The translations under genes and the position numbers were made by a program. Under the pieces are notes generated by a model. It ran no database searches. It saw nothing but the letters and a program-made list of their open reading frames with translations, and was not told where the DNA came from. Positions 30,227 to 42,895 of a stretch of 64,000 nt of DNA are shown piece by piece. The DNA comes from Anagrus nilaparvatae. Lineage: Eukaryota > Arthropoda > Insecta > Hymenoptera > Mymaridae. Where the stretch lies: positions 1,612,001 through 1,676,000 of the forward strand of contig JAKSXM010000107.1 of NCBI GenBank assembly GCA_022575985.1, written 5' to 3'. Within the stretch, counting starts at the first letter, position 1. Each line of letters opens with the position of its first letter.

Positions 30227-32542
30227 TGTAATGTTCGGTATTTTCTGTCTTTTTCTTTAGTAATTTAATAAAAAGCGCGTAGGTTTAATTCGCGGTTAGT
30301 TATAAAAACTACAACTCTAAAATCTACGGGATAGGATTTTAGGTATTTATGTGTAAATGAGAAGACTTCGTATTTTATGTTGAAAAGAAAGTTACTGTTT
30401 TTTCAATTTTTAATGTAAGCTATTTGGAAACTAGATACGAAGTGTCGATCTTGAATGCTGAGAAATCTGGCATTGTCCTCAAAACTCTCCCTTCCTCTGA
30501 TTTTAGTAAAAGTGGATCTTCTTTGAATTCGGAAATAAAACAATAAATACCTTACCAAATCTATTTCGTAACTTTCTAAATATTCTTTTGATATATTCTC
30601 ATGTAACCTTCACATTTTATATTTTTATTATTTTATATTTTTAATTATAATATATTCAATTTTCTAAGCAAAAATTATAGGGCATGTTTACGCAATAAGT
30701 TTTATAAGATTTCAACTATATAAATTACTTATAAATTAACGTTTTTACCGCTTTTAACATTTTTAACAAAAGTTACTAGAAATATATGATACCAATACAT
30801 ACTTATACAATACATGTATTATTGTCGTACTTAACCCTTGCGTGGCCGGCAGGATTTACTTACGCTGCGGGCTGGCAGATGTACCCGTGTACCCACATCT
30901 TTATATTTGTTAATAAAATTAATTAGGTTGCAAATTTTATTTTACACTCTTTTGTTTTCATAAACTATAATATTTAAAAAAATATATATATTATTTCAAA
31001 ACCAGAAACTCAATATTTGATTATTAAAAACGATAAAACCGATAAAATATAATTCGGTAGTTCTTAGCAATTTTTACCCAAGTCTGAGGTCAATGTCTTG
31101 AATTTAAAAAATACTGATTGCATTGTGTTTGGTATGTAAAAATATGGTTACTGGCCAATTTTTAAGGCTCTAAGTGGCTTGATTTCGATTTGGCAGCTGT
31201 TTTTACAATTTTGATTTTTTTCGAATTCTCAGCTAGCCGTATGCTTTTTATTTTCTGGACGCCCTAAGTAAGCTTAAAAAATATTTTCTATATAAAGCTC
31301 GGTAGTAAAAATCCCCGTCCAATCCGAATCTGACCATATTTTTTCGGAAAAACTTCAGAAAAGCCGGAAAATCGGAAAAACTAAAGGAAACTTTCAAATA
31401 CAAATTTCTCAAAAAGCGTCACTTTTTAAAAATTTTTTTTATTTTTTTTAAATGTGTTTTCCCATACTTTTTATGGTGGTAAACTCCTTTTTTGTCGCAT
31501 TTGCCTTTTAAGTGCTTAAAAATCAATTTTAGGCTCAAAAAAATGATTTTGAAATTTTTTCAATTTCTGAATTTTCCGATTTTCTCGCATTTCCTGATAG
31601 AAAATCCAAAATCTGACTTTATTTTCGCATTCCTCGGGAAATTTTACGTTGAAAATCTCCTGTGTAAAATTTTATAGGCCTCATTGACGCTGCAAAAGAA
31701 ACAAAAACAAAGTAACCAAAAAAAAAAAAATAAAAAAAAGTTACGCTTTTTGAGAACTTTGTATTTGAAAGTTTCCTTTAGTTTTTCCAATTTTCCGGGT
31801 TTTCCTGAAGTTTTTCCGAAAAAATATGGTCAGATTCGGATTGGACGGGGATTTTTACTACCTAGCTTTATATAGAAAATATTTTTTAGGCTTATTTAGG
31901 GCGTCCAGAAAATAAAAAGCATACGGCTGGCTGAGAATTCAAAAAGAATCAAAATTGTAAAAACAGCTGCCAAATCACAACCAAGCCACTTAGAGCCTTA
32001 AAAATTAGCCAGTAACCATATTTTTACATACCAAACACAGTGCAATCGGTATTTTTTGTGATAAAATTGCCCCAATAAGTAACAATTTAACTATTGACAA
32101 GCAGCTTTTTTCATATCGGGGGCGCGCCCGGGCGTACCAGTTTTACCCATTATATACCTAGTAAACCTGGAAAATATGGAATCAAAAAAGTATTAAAATT
32201 ATTAAATAATAATAATATTGCTTTATTCTATGAATTATTACCTTTTTCTTATACAAATATTTAATAAAAGACATATTTTTTTATCTGGGTACACGGGTAC
32301 CCCTGCCGGCCCTGGGAAGGTCCCTTTAAAAATTTCATTTTTTGCTTACATAAAATAATTTTTTTTAACTTCTGACCATTGAAATCACTAAAATATTAGT
32401 TGCTTGAAGCTAGCCTAGAAGCTAGAAAAAAAATTTTGAGTCTAAGTATAAAAATTTTTCAATTTTAGACCGAAAAGGTACACGGGTGTCCTGCCGGCCA
32501 CCTAAGGGTTAAAAGGTTACATTATGCTTGATTGATCTTACA
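30227..32542 (-). mobile_element. LTR of a Ty3/gypsy-like element, split by a TTAA element
   Basis: Inferred as a long terminal repeat from 5-bp inverted ends TGTAA/TTACA, from the pol frame on one side (32731-34350) with a purine-rich stretch between, and from a primer site on the other. Without the inserted TTAA element (30831-32512) it would be about 640 bp. No second LTR is in the window, so the limits are inferred, not proven. Confidence 0.5.
30831..32512. mobile_element. TTAA-flanked piggyBac-like non-autonomous element, 1.7 kb
   Basis: TTAA lies at 30831-30834 and 32509-32512. The termini are CCCTTGCGTGGCCGGCAGGA on the left and the complement of CCCTTAGGTGGCCGGCAGGA on the right. A CCY start with TTAA duplication fits piggyBac. 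Internal arms (about 31110-31420 and 31780-32060) are inverted repeats; the right side has a second internal copy of the GGTACACGGGTACC/GCCGGCC end (32286-32322). No transposase frame; the short frames near 31492-31875 are chance. Confidence 0.75.
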
Positions 32543-34350
32543 TTACTAATTCTTTTCATTCCTTCCGTTCATCCACCCTCTTTCTATATCTCTCTTTCTA
32601 ATCCCCTTTCTCCAGCCTCCCTAACTTCTTACGTACTTTTTAAGATATTACTCATAATTCATACTATCGTCACAAAAAGTCAAGCATTCATACACACAAA
32701 AATTATAAAAATAATATACCGACAGTTCGGCTATTCTGACAAGTCGACGTCCTCATCGCAAAAATTATCAATTACATTTTTATCATTTGATTTTACATCC
32801 TTATCAGTTGGAACTTTTTTTAAACGATCAACTGGAATTATACCCTTAAAAATTCTACCGCTTTGTTGTTCCGTTTCTATGTCCTGAATTAAGTAACGAT
32901 CGTTTCCCAGCGCTTTAACTACCTCATACGGCCCTTGATTTTTTTGTTCCAATTTTTTACTTTCTCCTGTTGCAGGAATATTACGTTTTAATAAGACAAT
33001 ATCGTTTGGCTCATATACTACGGCTTCTTTCCTATTTTTATCAAATCTTTCCCTTAATTTTTCCCTATTTGCTTCTAATAATTGCGAAATTTTTTCTTTT
33101 TCATTTTCAGTACCTAACAAATCATTAACACTTTCTATTTCATCGATCAACGTATTATTTATTAAATTTCTAAAATTATAGTTAAAAATAACTTTCTTTG
33201 GCGCTCTTTTAGTAACTTTGTGCACGGTTGAATTTATAGCCCACTGAACTTAATACAACATATTATCCCAATCTATTTTTTCTTCATTATTGGAAGTTGC
33301 AGTTAAACAATTTGTGATAACCGAATTAAGTCTTTCGACTTGCCCATTTGCACGAGGTGCGCCCGCTGCTATTTTTACTTGTGAGATTTGAAATTCCTTA
33401 CAAAAATTATCAAAAACTTCACAATCAAAAGCACCACCTCTATCAGTAATTACTCTAACTGGTCTCCCATAATCAACAACAAATTGTTAAAAATTTTTAA
33501 TAGTGGTTTCACCCCCTGCATCCTCTACTGCTTTTAAAACTATATACTTGCTAAAATTACAAACAAAAGATAAAATAAACTTATTTTCATTCTGAATTGT
33601 TTTAAACGGGCCTACATGATCAATATGCACACTATGAAATGGTGTGTCACCTTTAGACAACGGATGTAAAAACCCTGGCTTTTTACCACTAATTAGCTTT
33701 GCATATAGACAGCTGATGCATCTATTTACATAATTGGTTACGAACTCTCGCATTTTAGGAAAATAAAAATATTCTTTAACGCTTTCTAACGTTTTATCTA
33801 TACCTAAGTGTGCTAGAGCTTTATGTGTATCTGTCACAATATCATATCTTAATTCGTTTGGCACATAAAGTCTCCATATCCCCTTAGTAACCTTATATAC
33901 TCTAGCTGAGTACATCGTAAATTTTTCCTGCGTTTTTTGATCGCCCTCTTCTAACTTATCTCCAATAGCTAAAATTTCAGGGCTACCACGTTGTAAAGCA
34001 GCAATCCAGTCGGTATTGATTCTTACGCCTAAAATTGGCAAACCTATTATTTCTGTTTCTTTAGCCTGATCTACTGGATTTCTGCTTAAACAATCAGCGA
34101 CGCTATTTAAAGAACCTTTTACGTGTTCCATCGTATAGTCAAATTCAGATAATCTAACGAACCATCTAGCTATTCTAGGGCTCAATTTTTTCTTACTTTC
34201 TAGCATTTTTAAACTATTACAATCTGTCTTGATTACAAAAGATATACCTAGCAAATATACTCTAAATTTCTCGAGGCCACACACAATTGCAAGTGCTTCT
34301 AGTTCTAACGAATGATATATCGCCTCATCAGCCTGTTTAGAATTGTTTAA
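32543..34350 (-). pseudogene. pol: Ty3/gypsy pol remnant: RNase H and integrase
   Basis: Read on the minus strand from about 34350. An RNase H part begins at Y-H-S-L-E-L-E-A-L-A and holds T-D-C-N-S-L. The integrase follows: a zinc-binding H/C part with C-I-S-C, then the acidic residues of H-I-D-H-V-G-P-F, I-T-D-R-G-G and N-G-Q-V-E-R, and a C-terminal part with Y-E-P-N-D-I-V-L-L-K and G-P-Y-E-V-V. Two in-frame TAA stops break it (33487-33489, inside the catalytic core, and 33250-33252), so no full integrase can be made. Protease and reverse transcriptase are missing: the element is cut at about 34350. After the pol stop at 32731 a purine-rich stretch leads to the LTR. Confidence 0.85.
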
Positions 34351-37300
34351 AAATAAAATTTTAAATGAATTTATAGATTAAAATTCGTTAGTCTATATGT
34401 CTAGCCATATAATCTTATATTGGTTGGAAAAATTATTCGTTCGATAATATTGTATTTTGTTTTAATTCTTTAATAAGCTTATATTTTTAGGTGGGGTTTT
34501 ATTTGTCGTTAACTATTTCTACCTAACCCTAAGTCGTTTATAATTCAGATTGTCACATCTAAAAAAATTTTCCCGGGTTACTTAAGGGATGTTAATTTTA
34601 TTTTTGAATTTGTGTTTTCTTTGTAATAATTCTTGCTAAGATCGGTTTATATGTTCTGATTTTTCATTATTTTTGGTTTTTTACTGGGTTCTGATGTTTT
34701 GGACTTATAATTTCATTTTTTTATTTAAAAACTTTTAAAATTGGTCCTATAAATATCAAAATTTGTTTAGCAAAATAAAAATCTGAGTTCCAAGTGGTTT
34801 TAATAAAAAAAATCCGATATAATTTTTATTAATTTTAAACCCAATTTCATTCAAAATTTTCTCCAAAACTAATTTCATAGCAGTCAAGATTGAAAACTTG
34901 AATTAAGTAATCAAGTAATCAATTTAAAAAAACAATCCAAACTAAGATTTGTAAATTTCATTTTTTTTTTACCATAATTTTTCTGGGGTTAAAAAAACGT
35001 TTTTAATTTTACAAACAATTTATAAAATAATTAGCTCAATCAAGATGAAACTTATAAAGTTAAAAATAATTCAATTCTAAATTTAGTACACCGATAAACC
35101 AAATATTCCAAATAATTCTAGTTTCCAATACAATTTTTTTATTCTACCGATTTCAATTTTTACTTAATTAAATTTTTACCAGAATTGATCTTTCAAAATC
35201 TACAAAAAAAACTTTATAATATTTTTCATTCCGTCATAAATTCAGTTTTCCATGGCCTATCCAAATCAAGCCTGATTCTTAAATTATTTTATTATGAAAT
35301 CAATATTCCAAATTAAAATCCAGAGAAAAAATTAACGTCAAAATTTCATTATTCCCTTTTATTAAAATTAGTAAAACTCCCCTCCATTCTTGTTTTTAAA
35401 ACTTGTTTAGATTAAAATCAAAACTTTAAATTCTGTTTTCATAGACAAATCCTTATTTTGGATGGTCTTTAAAATTATTTGTTAATATCTTTGGGGTATT
35501 AAAATTTACTCCGGGTTGAATTTGTATATAAAATTATATTAAATAAAAAAACTATAATAAACATAATACTAGTGTTTATATTAATAAATTATTACTCAAT
35601 TATTGTATTATTCGGTTTAAAATTACAGGGGGGTTTGAAATTTGTGAAAAAAAAATGCCCATTTTCTGTATGGTATCTAATATAATTTTTCATTAGCCTC
35701 TGTATGGCGATAGTCATATTTCTGCAACTTTAATGATTTTAAATAAATTAATAATTTAATTTATTAATAATTTAACTTCTAAACAAGAGAGTTTAGAATT
35801 TTAAAAATTTTTCAAATTTTAAACTTAGTAACAGGCTACATGTTCAGATTCAAATGCAACTTTTAAAAATGTCAGAATTATGCCATATAATAAATATTAC
35901 AATCCTTTAAAGTTACTCATATTAATCTTTAATTTAAAAAAATTTAAAGTGTCCAATTTATGATTTCAACATTTAAAGAAAATTCCAAGGTTCAGTTGCC
36001 TTTTATGAAATAAATCTGCGTTATTTTATCAATTATTAGACTAAATTTAATTTGGTAAATTTAAAACTTCAAATTCAACCCAAAAGGCAATGCTGATATT
36101 AAACTCCATATTTTTGGTCCATATTACTTTTTCCAAAATTTAGGTCTTTTAGAGCAGCATTTAATACTGAAATAATTAAAAAAAATATTTTCTGGCATTG
36201 CCCGACTAATTTTCCATAATTACCAATATTAATTTTAATTATACTAATTTTATTCAAATTTCCCTAGTAAGGTAAGAAAACTTGTTCAAACTTTAAAATT
36301 ATCTTAATCCTGAACTGTTTTTAATACTATTCTATAAGATTCTACAAATACTTGCGAAAATATTCAAAAATTATCCCCAAAATGTTCTTTGTGATGCCAA
36401 TTATTACTTATATGTATATAAAACAAAATTATTTCTAAACCCAATTTTTCTGTCGCTTATTTGTAACTTTTTCTTGTCTGAGTTTATTTTTGTTGACACG
36501 GTGCTTGTTATATTAACTCTGTTCGTTCGCGAAAAAAAAAATCGCTGCGCCTCCTGTTTCTAAGTTTTCATTTTTATGATCCTTAATTTCCTTATTCTAT
36601 ATTGCTGTATTTACAACTGAGTATGAAGTATGCGTTCAATCATTTGTTAACTTTGTTAAACAAATAATTAAATGCAATTTGTTAATTTAGTTTTTTTAAA
36701 AAAAAAACAATGTAATCTATCCCAATAATTATTAGTCAAAACACTGCAAAATCTTTTACCCTAATGTAATGTGAGATTTGTATAGCATAATGAAAACTAT
36801 TGTTTTGTGCTATTATTTAAAAAATTTTAAAGTGTAGATGTTTATGTTGTGTTATTTTTGTGAGAGAATTTTGCAAAATAGTTTGTTGTTAACTAGTTTT
36901 ATTGCAATATTACTCCTTCCGTATATTTCACATTTACTCTGTGTATCCTTTGTTTTATATTAAAAGTGTCCTTTGTTTTATATTAAAAGTGTGAATTAGT
37001 TCCTAAGCTTCCAAAACATGATCCGGTATTTCAGGTTTTTCAGTGTTGTTCTTCAAAACTTATGTCTAAGTCATGTAAAACAATTTTACAATATTTTTTA
37101 AGAGACTTGGAGAAAATTTTATGTTTTTCAGTCAGTCTTGGAGCTTCAGATGTCAATTTTGTTCAGGAATGACTACGTATTTTTGGTGTTGTAGATTAGT
37201 TGGAGGATTTTATTTACTTTTTATCTATATTTTTATAAGTGTCTTGTCTGATTAAAATTCACAATTAAAATTCAACTTTCACATCTCTGTTTCGGTTAAA

Positions 37301-39896
37301 AAAATTATTGGTTTCTGTGATGTTCCCCAAGTTAATTTCCATTTTACCTGTAGTCTTGTTAGGGTTTTAAAAATAAAATTTTTAATGAGTGTATCTGTTT
37401 ATGTTATATTATTTTTATATTTATATTTATTTGATTACTCGTAAGCTTTATTAAGCTAAATTATTCTTTTATAATTAAAATTCTCATATTATTTCCTTAC
37501 TTTGGGACTCTTCGTTATAGTACGTTTGGGGTCAAAGTGTTATTCTTGCATATTCAAATTAATTTAAACAATTTTAACTTCTTTTTAGTACTTAATAATA
37601 TTTAAAATTACAAAACAAAGAAGCTTTCAACCCCAAAGTATATATCCTGTATTTTAAATTTTTACTCAAAAAAAAATTAATTTGAAATTGAATCTTTATA
37701 TTTTTATTATTATTTTTTTATTATAAATGTCTATTCTAACTAAAATAACTTGTTGGTACTGGATGGTCTGAATTAAAATTAGCTAAAGCAAAAAAAATAT
37801 AGGGAATTTTTATACGTATTAATCTGAATTTATATTATACATTCATTTTCGAATTTCGTTTCTACCTTTGGGTCAATACAAGCAACTCCACTTGATTTTA
37901 TCAACAAAATTATTTAAAGCATTAATTAAAGGTGATTTTAGTTTTGGGTATTCTATGAATTTTTTTAGATTTTGAATTTTATAAAATTTTAGAAAAAACA
38001 TTTTTCAACATTATTTTTTCTTTAATAATAATTTTTGTACAAAACTTCTAATTTATCTGGGATTAGTCTGTACCGTAATTAATTAAATAATTTATTTGTA
38101 GCATAAAACTCATAGTAATTTTTAAAATATACATTTTAACAAAGTCATAAAGGATTCGCATTATACATGGTTATTCTGTTAAACTTGATTTTTATGAGAG
38201 AAAAAATTGTATTTGTATGGGAATTGAATAATAAAATTTCAGAACAATGTTATGTATTTGTTTCCATAATAGAATAATATTGTTAAAATTTGTTTTTCTA
38301 CTTGCAAACATGACTTATTCTTATTTCTTAGGTATTTTGTAAAAAAAAAATATATTTTTTATGAATTGATGCCTGATTTTTACTAATATGGGTTTTTCAT
38401 ACAATCTTATCCCATCAATTATAAAATGTCATAACTGACTGAAAAAATGTAATAAAAAGTTGTTGTTCTTTATTAGGTATGTTATATTCCCATTTTTAGC
38501 GATTTCTATTCCTCATTGCGACGTTTGCTATGTGTAATAGGTCATTTTGCTGGTTCTAGCATCAATGTGTATAACTATAACTTATTGGTTCAAAACAATA
38601 AATATAATTCATGTAAAACGTGATTTCATGGGTTAAATGTGTAGAATTTTATTATTCAGTATTTCTAGTTCTATATATTCTGGGATATTGATCAAACCTG
38701 TATAAAAAATGTCTAATTATATGAAAGTGTTCTCTGATTTATGGAACAAATAATTATAAATGTGTTATTATGAAATATTTTCTTAAACTCAAGTTAATGC
38801 TTTATTTTACTGGTTTTTTTTTGCAAACTTCAAATTATAAAAAAAATTCAATTTTTCCAAATATTATTTTAAACTATTCTATTTTATAAAATTCCGAATA
38901 ATTTTTCTATTATTTATTTACAAGAATCAGGTATAGACTGAAATCATATCTGAATTATGGGTTTAATGCAATAATATATAGTGTATTGTATTTTTTGAAC
39001 AGGTTTTTGTACTTATTGGTAAAATCAAACAAAAATATCATGGTTTAATTTAATTTTTATAAAAGAGATCCGCAAAATATAAACTTTAAACTGAAAGAGT
39101 AATAAAATATTCCCAAACTACATTTTTATTAAAATTTAATAAAAAAAATTTTTAGGGCTTGTGTAAAGTAAAATTTTGTAGCTTATATTTTGGGATGATC
39201 AAAACCGTCCATAGAAAGAAAAACTATGTTCTGATTCCATTAGGGAAAATTTCCCTGAGTATGTAAAATTTTCCGGAACTTGCGAGCTTAATTTAATATA
39301 TTTTTTTAAATATCCCGTTGGGAATTTTCTTGAGAAAAAAAAAGAATTGGCTTTTATCTTTATACGTGCATTAATTACAATATCTGAGAAAGTTTTTATG
39401 GGTTAGTAAACCTCTAAATTTTAAAGCTTGTATTTTGATATATGGAACCGAGTTATAATTATTTTTATCAAAATTCCATCAGTCTGCAAAAAAATTTAAC
39501 CGTTTATCACATTAATCATTTTTTCGCAAAATCTAATTCCTGAATATTAAACTTCTAAGTACTTATTTTATGATTGGAACATATTTTTTCATAAAGGGAA
39601 AAATAATATTGAACGAATCTTCCGTAAAAGATTTCCCGATAAGTTTAAAACTTGATTACGATTTTTAGACATTTCAATTAATGGAAAAGAACTTATTCTC
39701 TTTCCTCTTTATTTATATGCCAGAGATATTATGTTAAATGAACTGGTATGTTTAAACCTTGTAGATTTTTATAGGCGCTATAAAATATTAAATGTGTAGG
39801 ACTTCAAAATTTTCTATTTGGGTAGACAAACCTTAGTAGTAATTTTTAGCGTATATTGGTGGATCGCAAATTTCATTTACTGATGTTAAAAAAAAA
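34351..39896. other. 5.5 kb AT-rich DNA without recognisable genes
   Basis: No frame above about 60 codons and no transposon end that I recognise. Minor points: a 23-bp tandem duplication at about 36945-36990 (CCTTTGTTTTATATTAAAAG) and one CpG-bearing spot at 36508-36560. It could be intergenic DNA or a large intron of the genes at 44180-46762. Confidence 0.5.
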
Positions 39897-40009
39897 TTTT
39901 GGTTCCTCAAAGAGGAACCATTGTGTTAGATCAAAATTTGATTTTCTATTTTTTGGCATATAAGCACGTTTTGGGACCCCAGGAATCTAAAAAACCGGTT
40001 TTTAAAAAA

Positions 40010-40059
40010 AGTCTGTATGTGTGTGTGTGTGTGTGTGTGTACGTATGTATGTATGTATG
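40010..40059. repeat. (TG)n and (TATG)n microsatellite
   Basis: A (TG)n run and then ACGTATGTATGTATGTATG. The same position in the related unit at 15711-15737 also has (TG)n. Confidence 0.9.
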
Positions 40060-41232
40060 ACCTAATTTTTTTTTCAAAAATTTTTTCACCAAAAAAGCTC
40101 GAGGTACTTTTTTTTTTTTGATTTGGATGTAACACCTCATTTATTTCCACGAAAGTACTTATATTTGAAATTATGGTTTTTACATGATATCTCGAATCGG
40201 ATACTTAGTTTTTTGAAAATTTTTTTTCTAAAATTTTTTTCACAAAAAAATACAAAAAATACAAATTTTTTTTTTCTTTTTAAATTTAGTACCTAATTTA
40301 TTTCCATGGAAGTACTAGTTTTAAGAACCTCGTTTATAGTAATTTTTTGGATCTGATACTTAGTTTTTTCAAAATTTTTTTTTCAAGAAAAAAAAAAAGA
40401 AAAATAAAAAAAACTGCAATATTTTTTTTTTTTTTTTGGTGTAATACTTTATTTAATTCTATGAAAGTACTAGTATCTGAAAATATTGTAACTAGTGATA
40501 TTTCAAAACCATTATCGAATTAAGACCTAATTTTTTTTCCAAAAATTTTTTTATTAAAAAAATCTCAAACCCCTTTTTTTTTTTTAATTTGGATGTAATA
40601 GCTCATTCATTTCCATGAAAGTACTTATACTTGAAAGTATGGTTTTTACTTGATATCTCAAATCTGATACTTAATTTTTTGAAAATTTTTTTCCTAAAAT
40701 TTTTTTCACAAAAAAATACAAAAAATACGAAACTTTTTTTTCTTTTTTGACGTAGTACCTAATTTATTTCCATGGAAGTACTAGTTTTAAGAACCTCGTT
40801 TACAGTAATTTTTTGGAACTGATACTGAATTTTTTCAAAATTTTTTTCTCAAAATTAAAAAAAAAGTAAAATAAAAAAAATTGCAATATTTATTTTTTTT
40901 TTTTGGTGTAATACCTCATTTAATTCTATGAAAGTACTAATATTTTAAAATATTGTAACCAGTGATATTTCAAAACCATTATCGAATTAAGACCTAATTT
41001 TTTTTCCAAAAATTTGTTTATTAAAAAAATCTCAAACTACTTTTTTTTTTTTTAATTTGGATGTAATACCTCATTCATTTCCATGAAATTACTTATATTT
41101 GAAATTATGATTTTTACTCGATATCTTGAATCTGATAATTAATTTTTTGAAAATTTTTTTCTCCAAAATCTTTGTCACAAAAAAATACATAAAACACCAA
41201 ATTTATTTTTCGACATATCTAATTGATTTTAA

Positions 41233-41697
41233 GAGGGCTGGATGTCAGTCATTTTTTCAGCTCTCAACCAATCAGAGAAGTGGTAAAATATTAATTTTGG
41301 CCACCAAAATACGGCTTCAATTTTCAATTAAATTAAAAAACAAAATTGCCAAATTAATCTACATAGAATGAAAAATGTGGCTCTGCTTTTCCCGGATTTG
41401 ATAAAATTTTCCTTCTCCTCAAAAAATTAAATGAAATTGCAACCTCAATGTCGTCTGCTTCACTCATTTTTTTGGTTAGAATGTACTGCAGCGTTTATTT
41501 CATTTTTTAACTGAGAAAGAAAATTTTCTCAAGCCCAGGAAAAGCAGAGCCACATTTTTTATTTTATGTAGATTAATTTGGCAATTTTGTTTTTTAATTT
41601 AATTGAAAATTAAAGCCGTATTTTGGTGGCCAAAATTAATATTTTACCTAGTCTCTGATTGGTCGAGAGCTGAAAAAATGGCTGACATCCAGCCCTC
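41233..41697. mobile_element. TTAA-flanked foldback element
   Basis: TTAA at 41229-41232 and 41698-41701; termini GAGGGCTGGATGTCAG and its complement. The arms pair over about 160 bp on each side of a loop near 41400-41530. No transposase. The 81-residue frame at 41126-41371 reads into the arm and is chance. Confidence 0.75.
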
Positions 41698-42613
41698 TTA
41701 ATGAGAGTACAAGTTTTAGAAATTTAGTTTATAGTAATTTTTTGTATCCGATCACAATTTTTTTTTTTATTTTGATATAAATTATAACACACAAGAAAGA
41801 GTGATGGAAATCTTGCCTCTTTTTGACTTCCTTGGATTATTTTGCTCGTTGCTATGTTTATTTATGTATGCAGCTTAATGAAATTATAAACAATAATAAA
41901 CATCCTAAAAATATTAAATGGTTATGTTTGCATTTTAAAATTAAGATTTAAAAGTTATATTGGCATTTTATAAAGAATCAAACAATTTATAGAATTAAAT
42001 AATTTATTATTTTGTGATTAATAGAAATAATATAATCTTGAAATGCAAGAAGTACACTGAGAGAATAAATTATAAGAAATTATTATAAATTCTGGTAAAA
42101 ACTCCTATCTTTTTATAATAATTGAGCGAATATTTGTAATTTTCGCATCGTTACCAACCATTTCTTTGACAAAACAAAAAAATCATGATACCCAATATTT
42201 TAATTATTAAGGGATAATTATATATTCTAATAAAATAAAATTTTATAAAAAAAAATAAAATTAGCTTTTTTTATATTTGTCTCTTTTTAATTATGCAAAA
42301 ATGATTTAAAATCCATTAACGCCGGCGCGACCAATCCATGGACGCTAGAATTTTCACTTTAATAACAAAATGATCTTAATAATCTACTTTACCAGCTACT
42401 AAAAACGAAAAATGTATGTATAAATGCATGGTTGTAATCAATAATATTTGTTGTAAATTAAGATTACAGCCCATTGTTTGAGGAACCTCAGTGCCAGCTA
42501 GTTGGCAGGGTATTTTTTTCTTTAATCGGATTAAATAGGAGTTAATAATTTCCCCAAGGCATTCTAAGGGTCAGAATGTGCAATGAAATATGTAAAATAA
42601 AATATGTAATATA

Positions 42614-42895
42614 TTTTTTTGCCCTCCCGGGCGTAAAACTCGTGCGTAAAGAATTTTCTGAACTCGTTCTACGCCTAGGTGGGCAAAAAATAGTGTAAGC
42701 ACCATGGGCGAAATACTTTAGACACGAGCGTGAACACATATCACTCGTGCCCGGCTTCGCCGAGCACTCGTGCTAGTGCTCACGCTAGTGCCAAAACTTT
42801 TACGCCCTTGATACTTAATATACTATTCAAGAAAGGTTATTTAAGAACTGGAAACTCATATAAAGGCTATAGGAGTCCGTTTCCTTATGGGGGAC
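42614..42895 (-). repeat. Interspersed repeat, copy 2 (inverse of 27970-28265)
   Basis: Close reverse complement of 27970-28265. It starts after a T run at GCCCTCCCGGGCG and stays alignable to about 42895. The two copies lie about 14.5 kb apart in inverted orientation. Confidence 0.8.

Larger units (their letters stand above)
39897..42535. mobile_element. Repeat element built on a 467-bp tandem unit, with hairpin ends
   Basis: It starts with the hairpin GGTTCCTC-AAA-GAGGAACC at about 39901 and ends with GAGGAACCTCAGTGCCAGC at about 42479. A homologous end (GAGGAACCTTAGTGCCAGC) lies at about 16740 inside the 6-kb element, and a homologous beginning (GGCATATAAGCACGTTTTGG) at about 15656. The middle is a tandem repeat: GATGTAA.ACCTCATTTATTTCC-like anchors lie at 40124, 40592 and 41058, a period of about 467 bp. 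It holds a nested TTAA foldback (41233-41697). No coding frame. Confidence 0.6.

Noticed and set aside
32528..32887. 119-residue plus-strand frame
   Set aside because: It overlaps the C-terminal part of the gypsy integrase in antisense, and its start lies in the LTR end.
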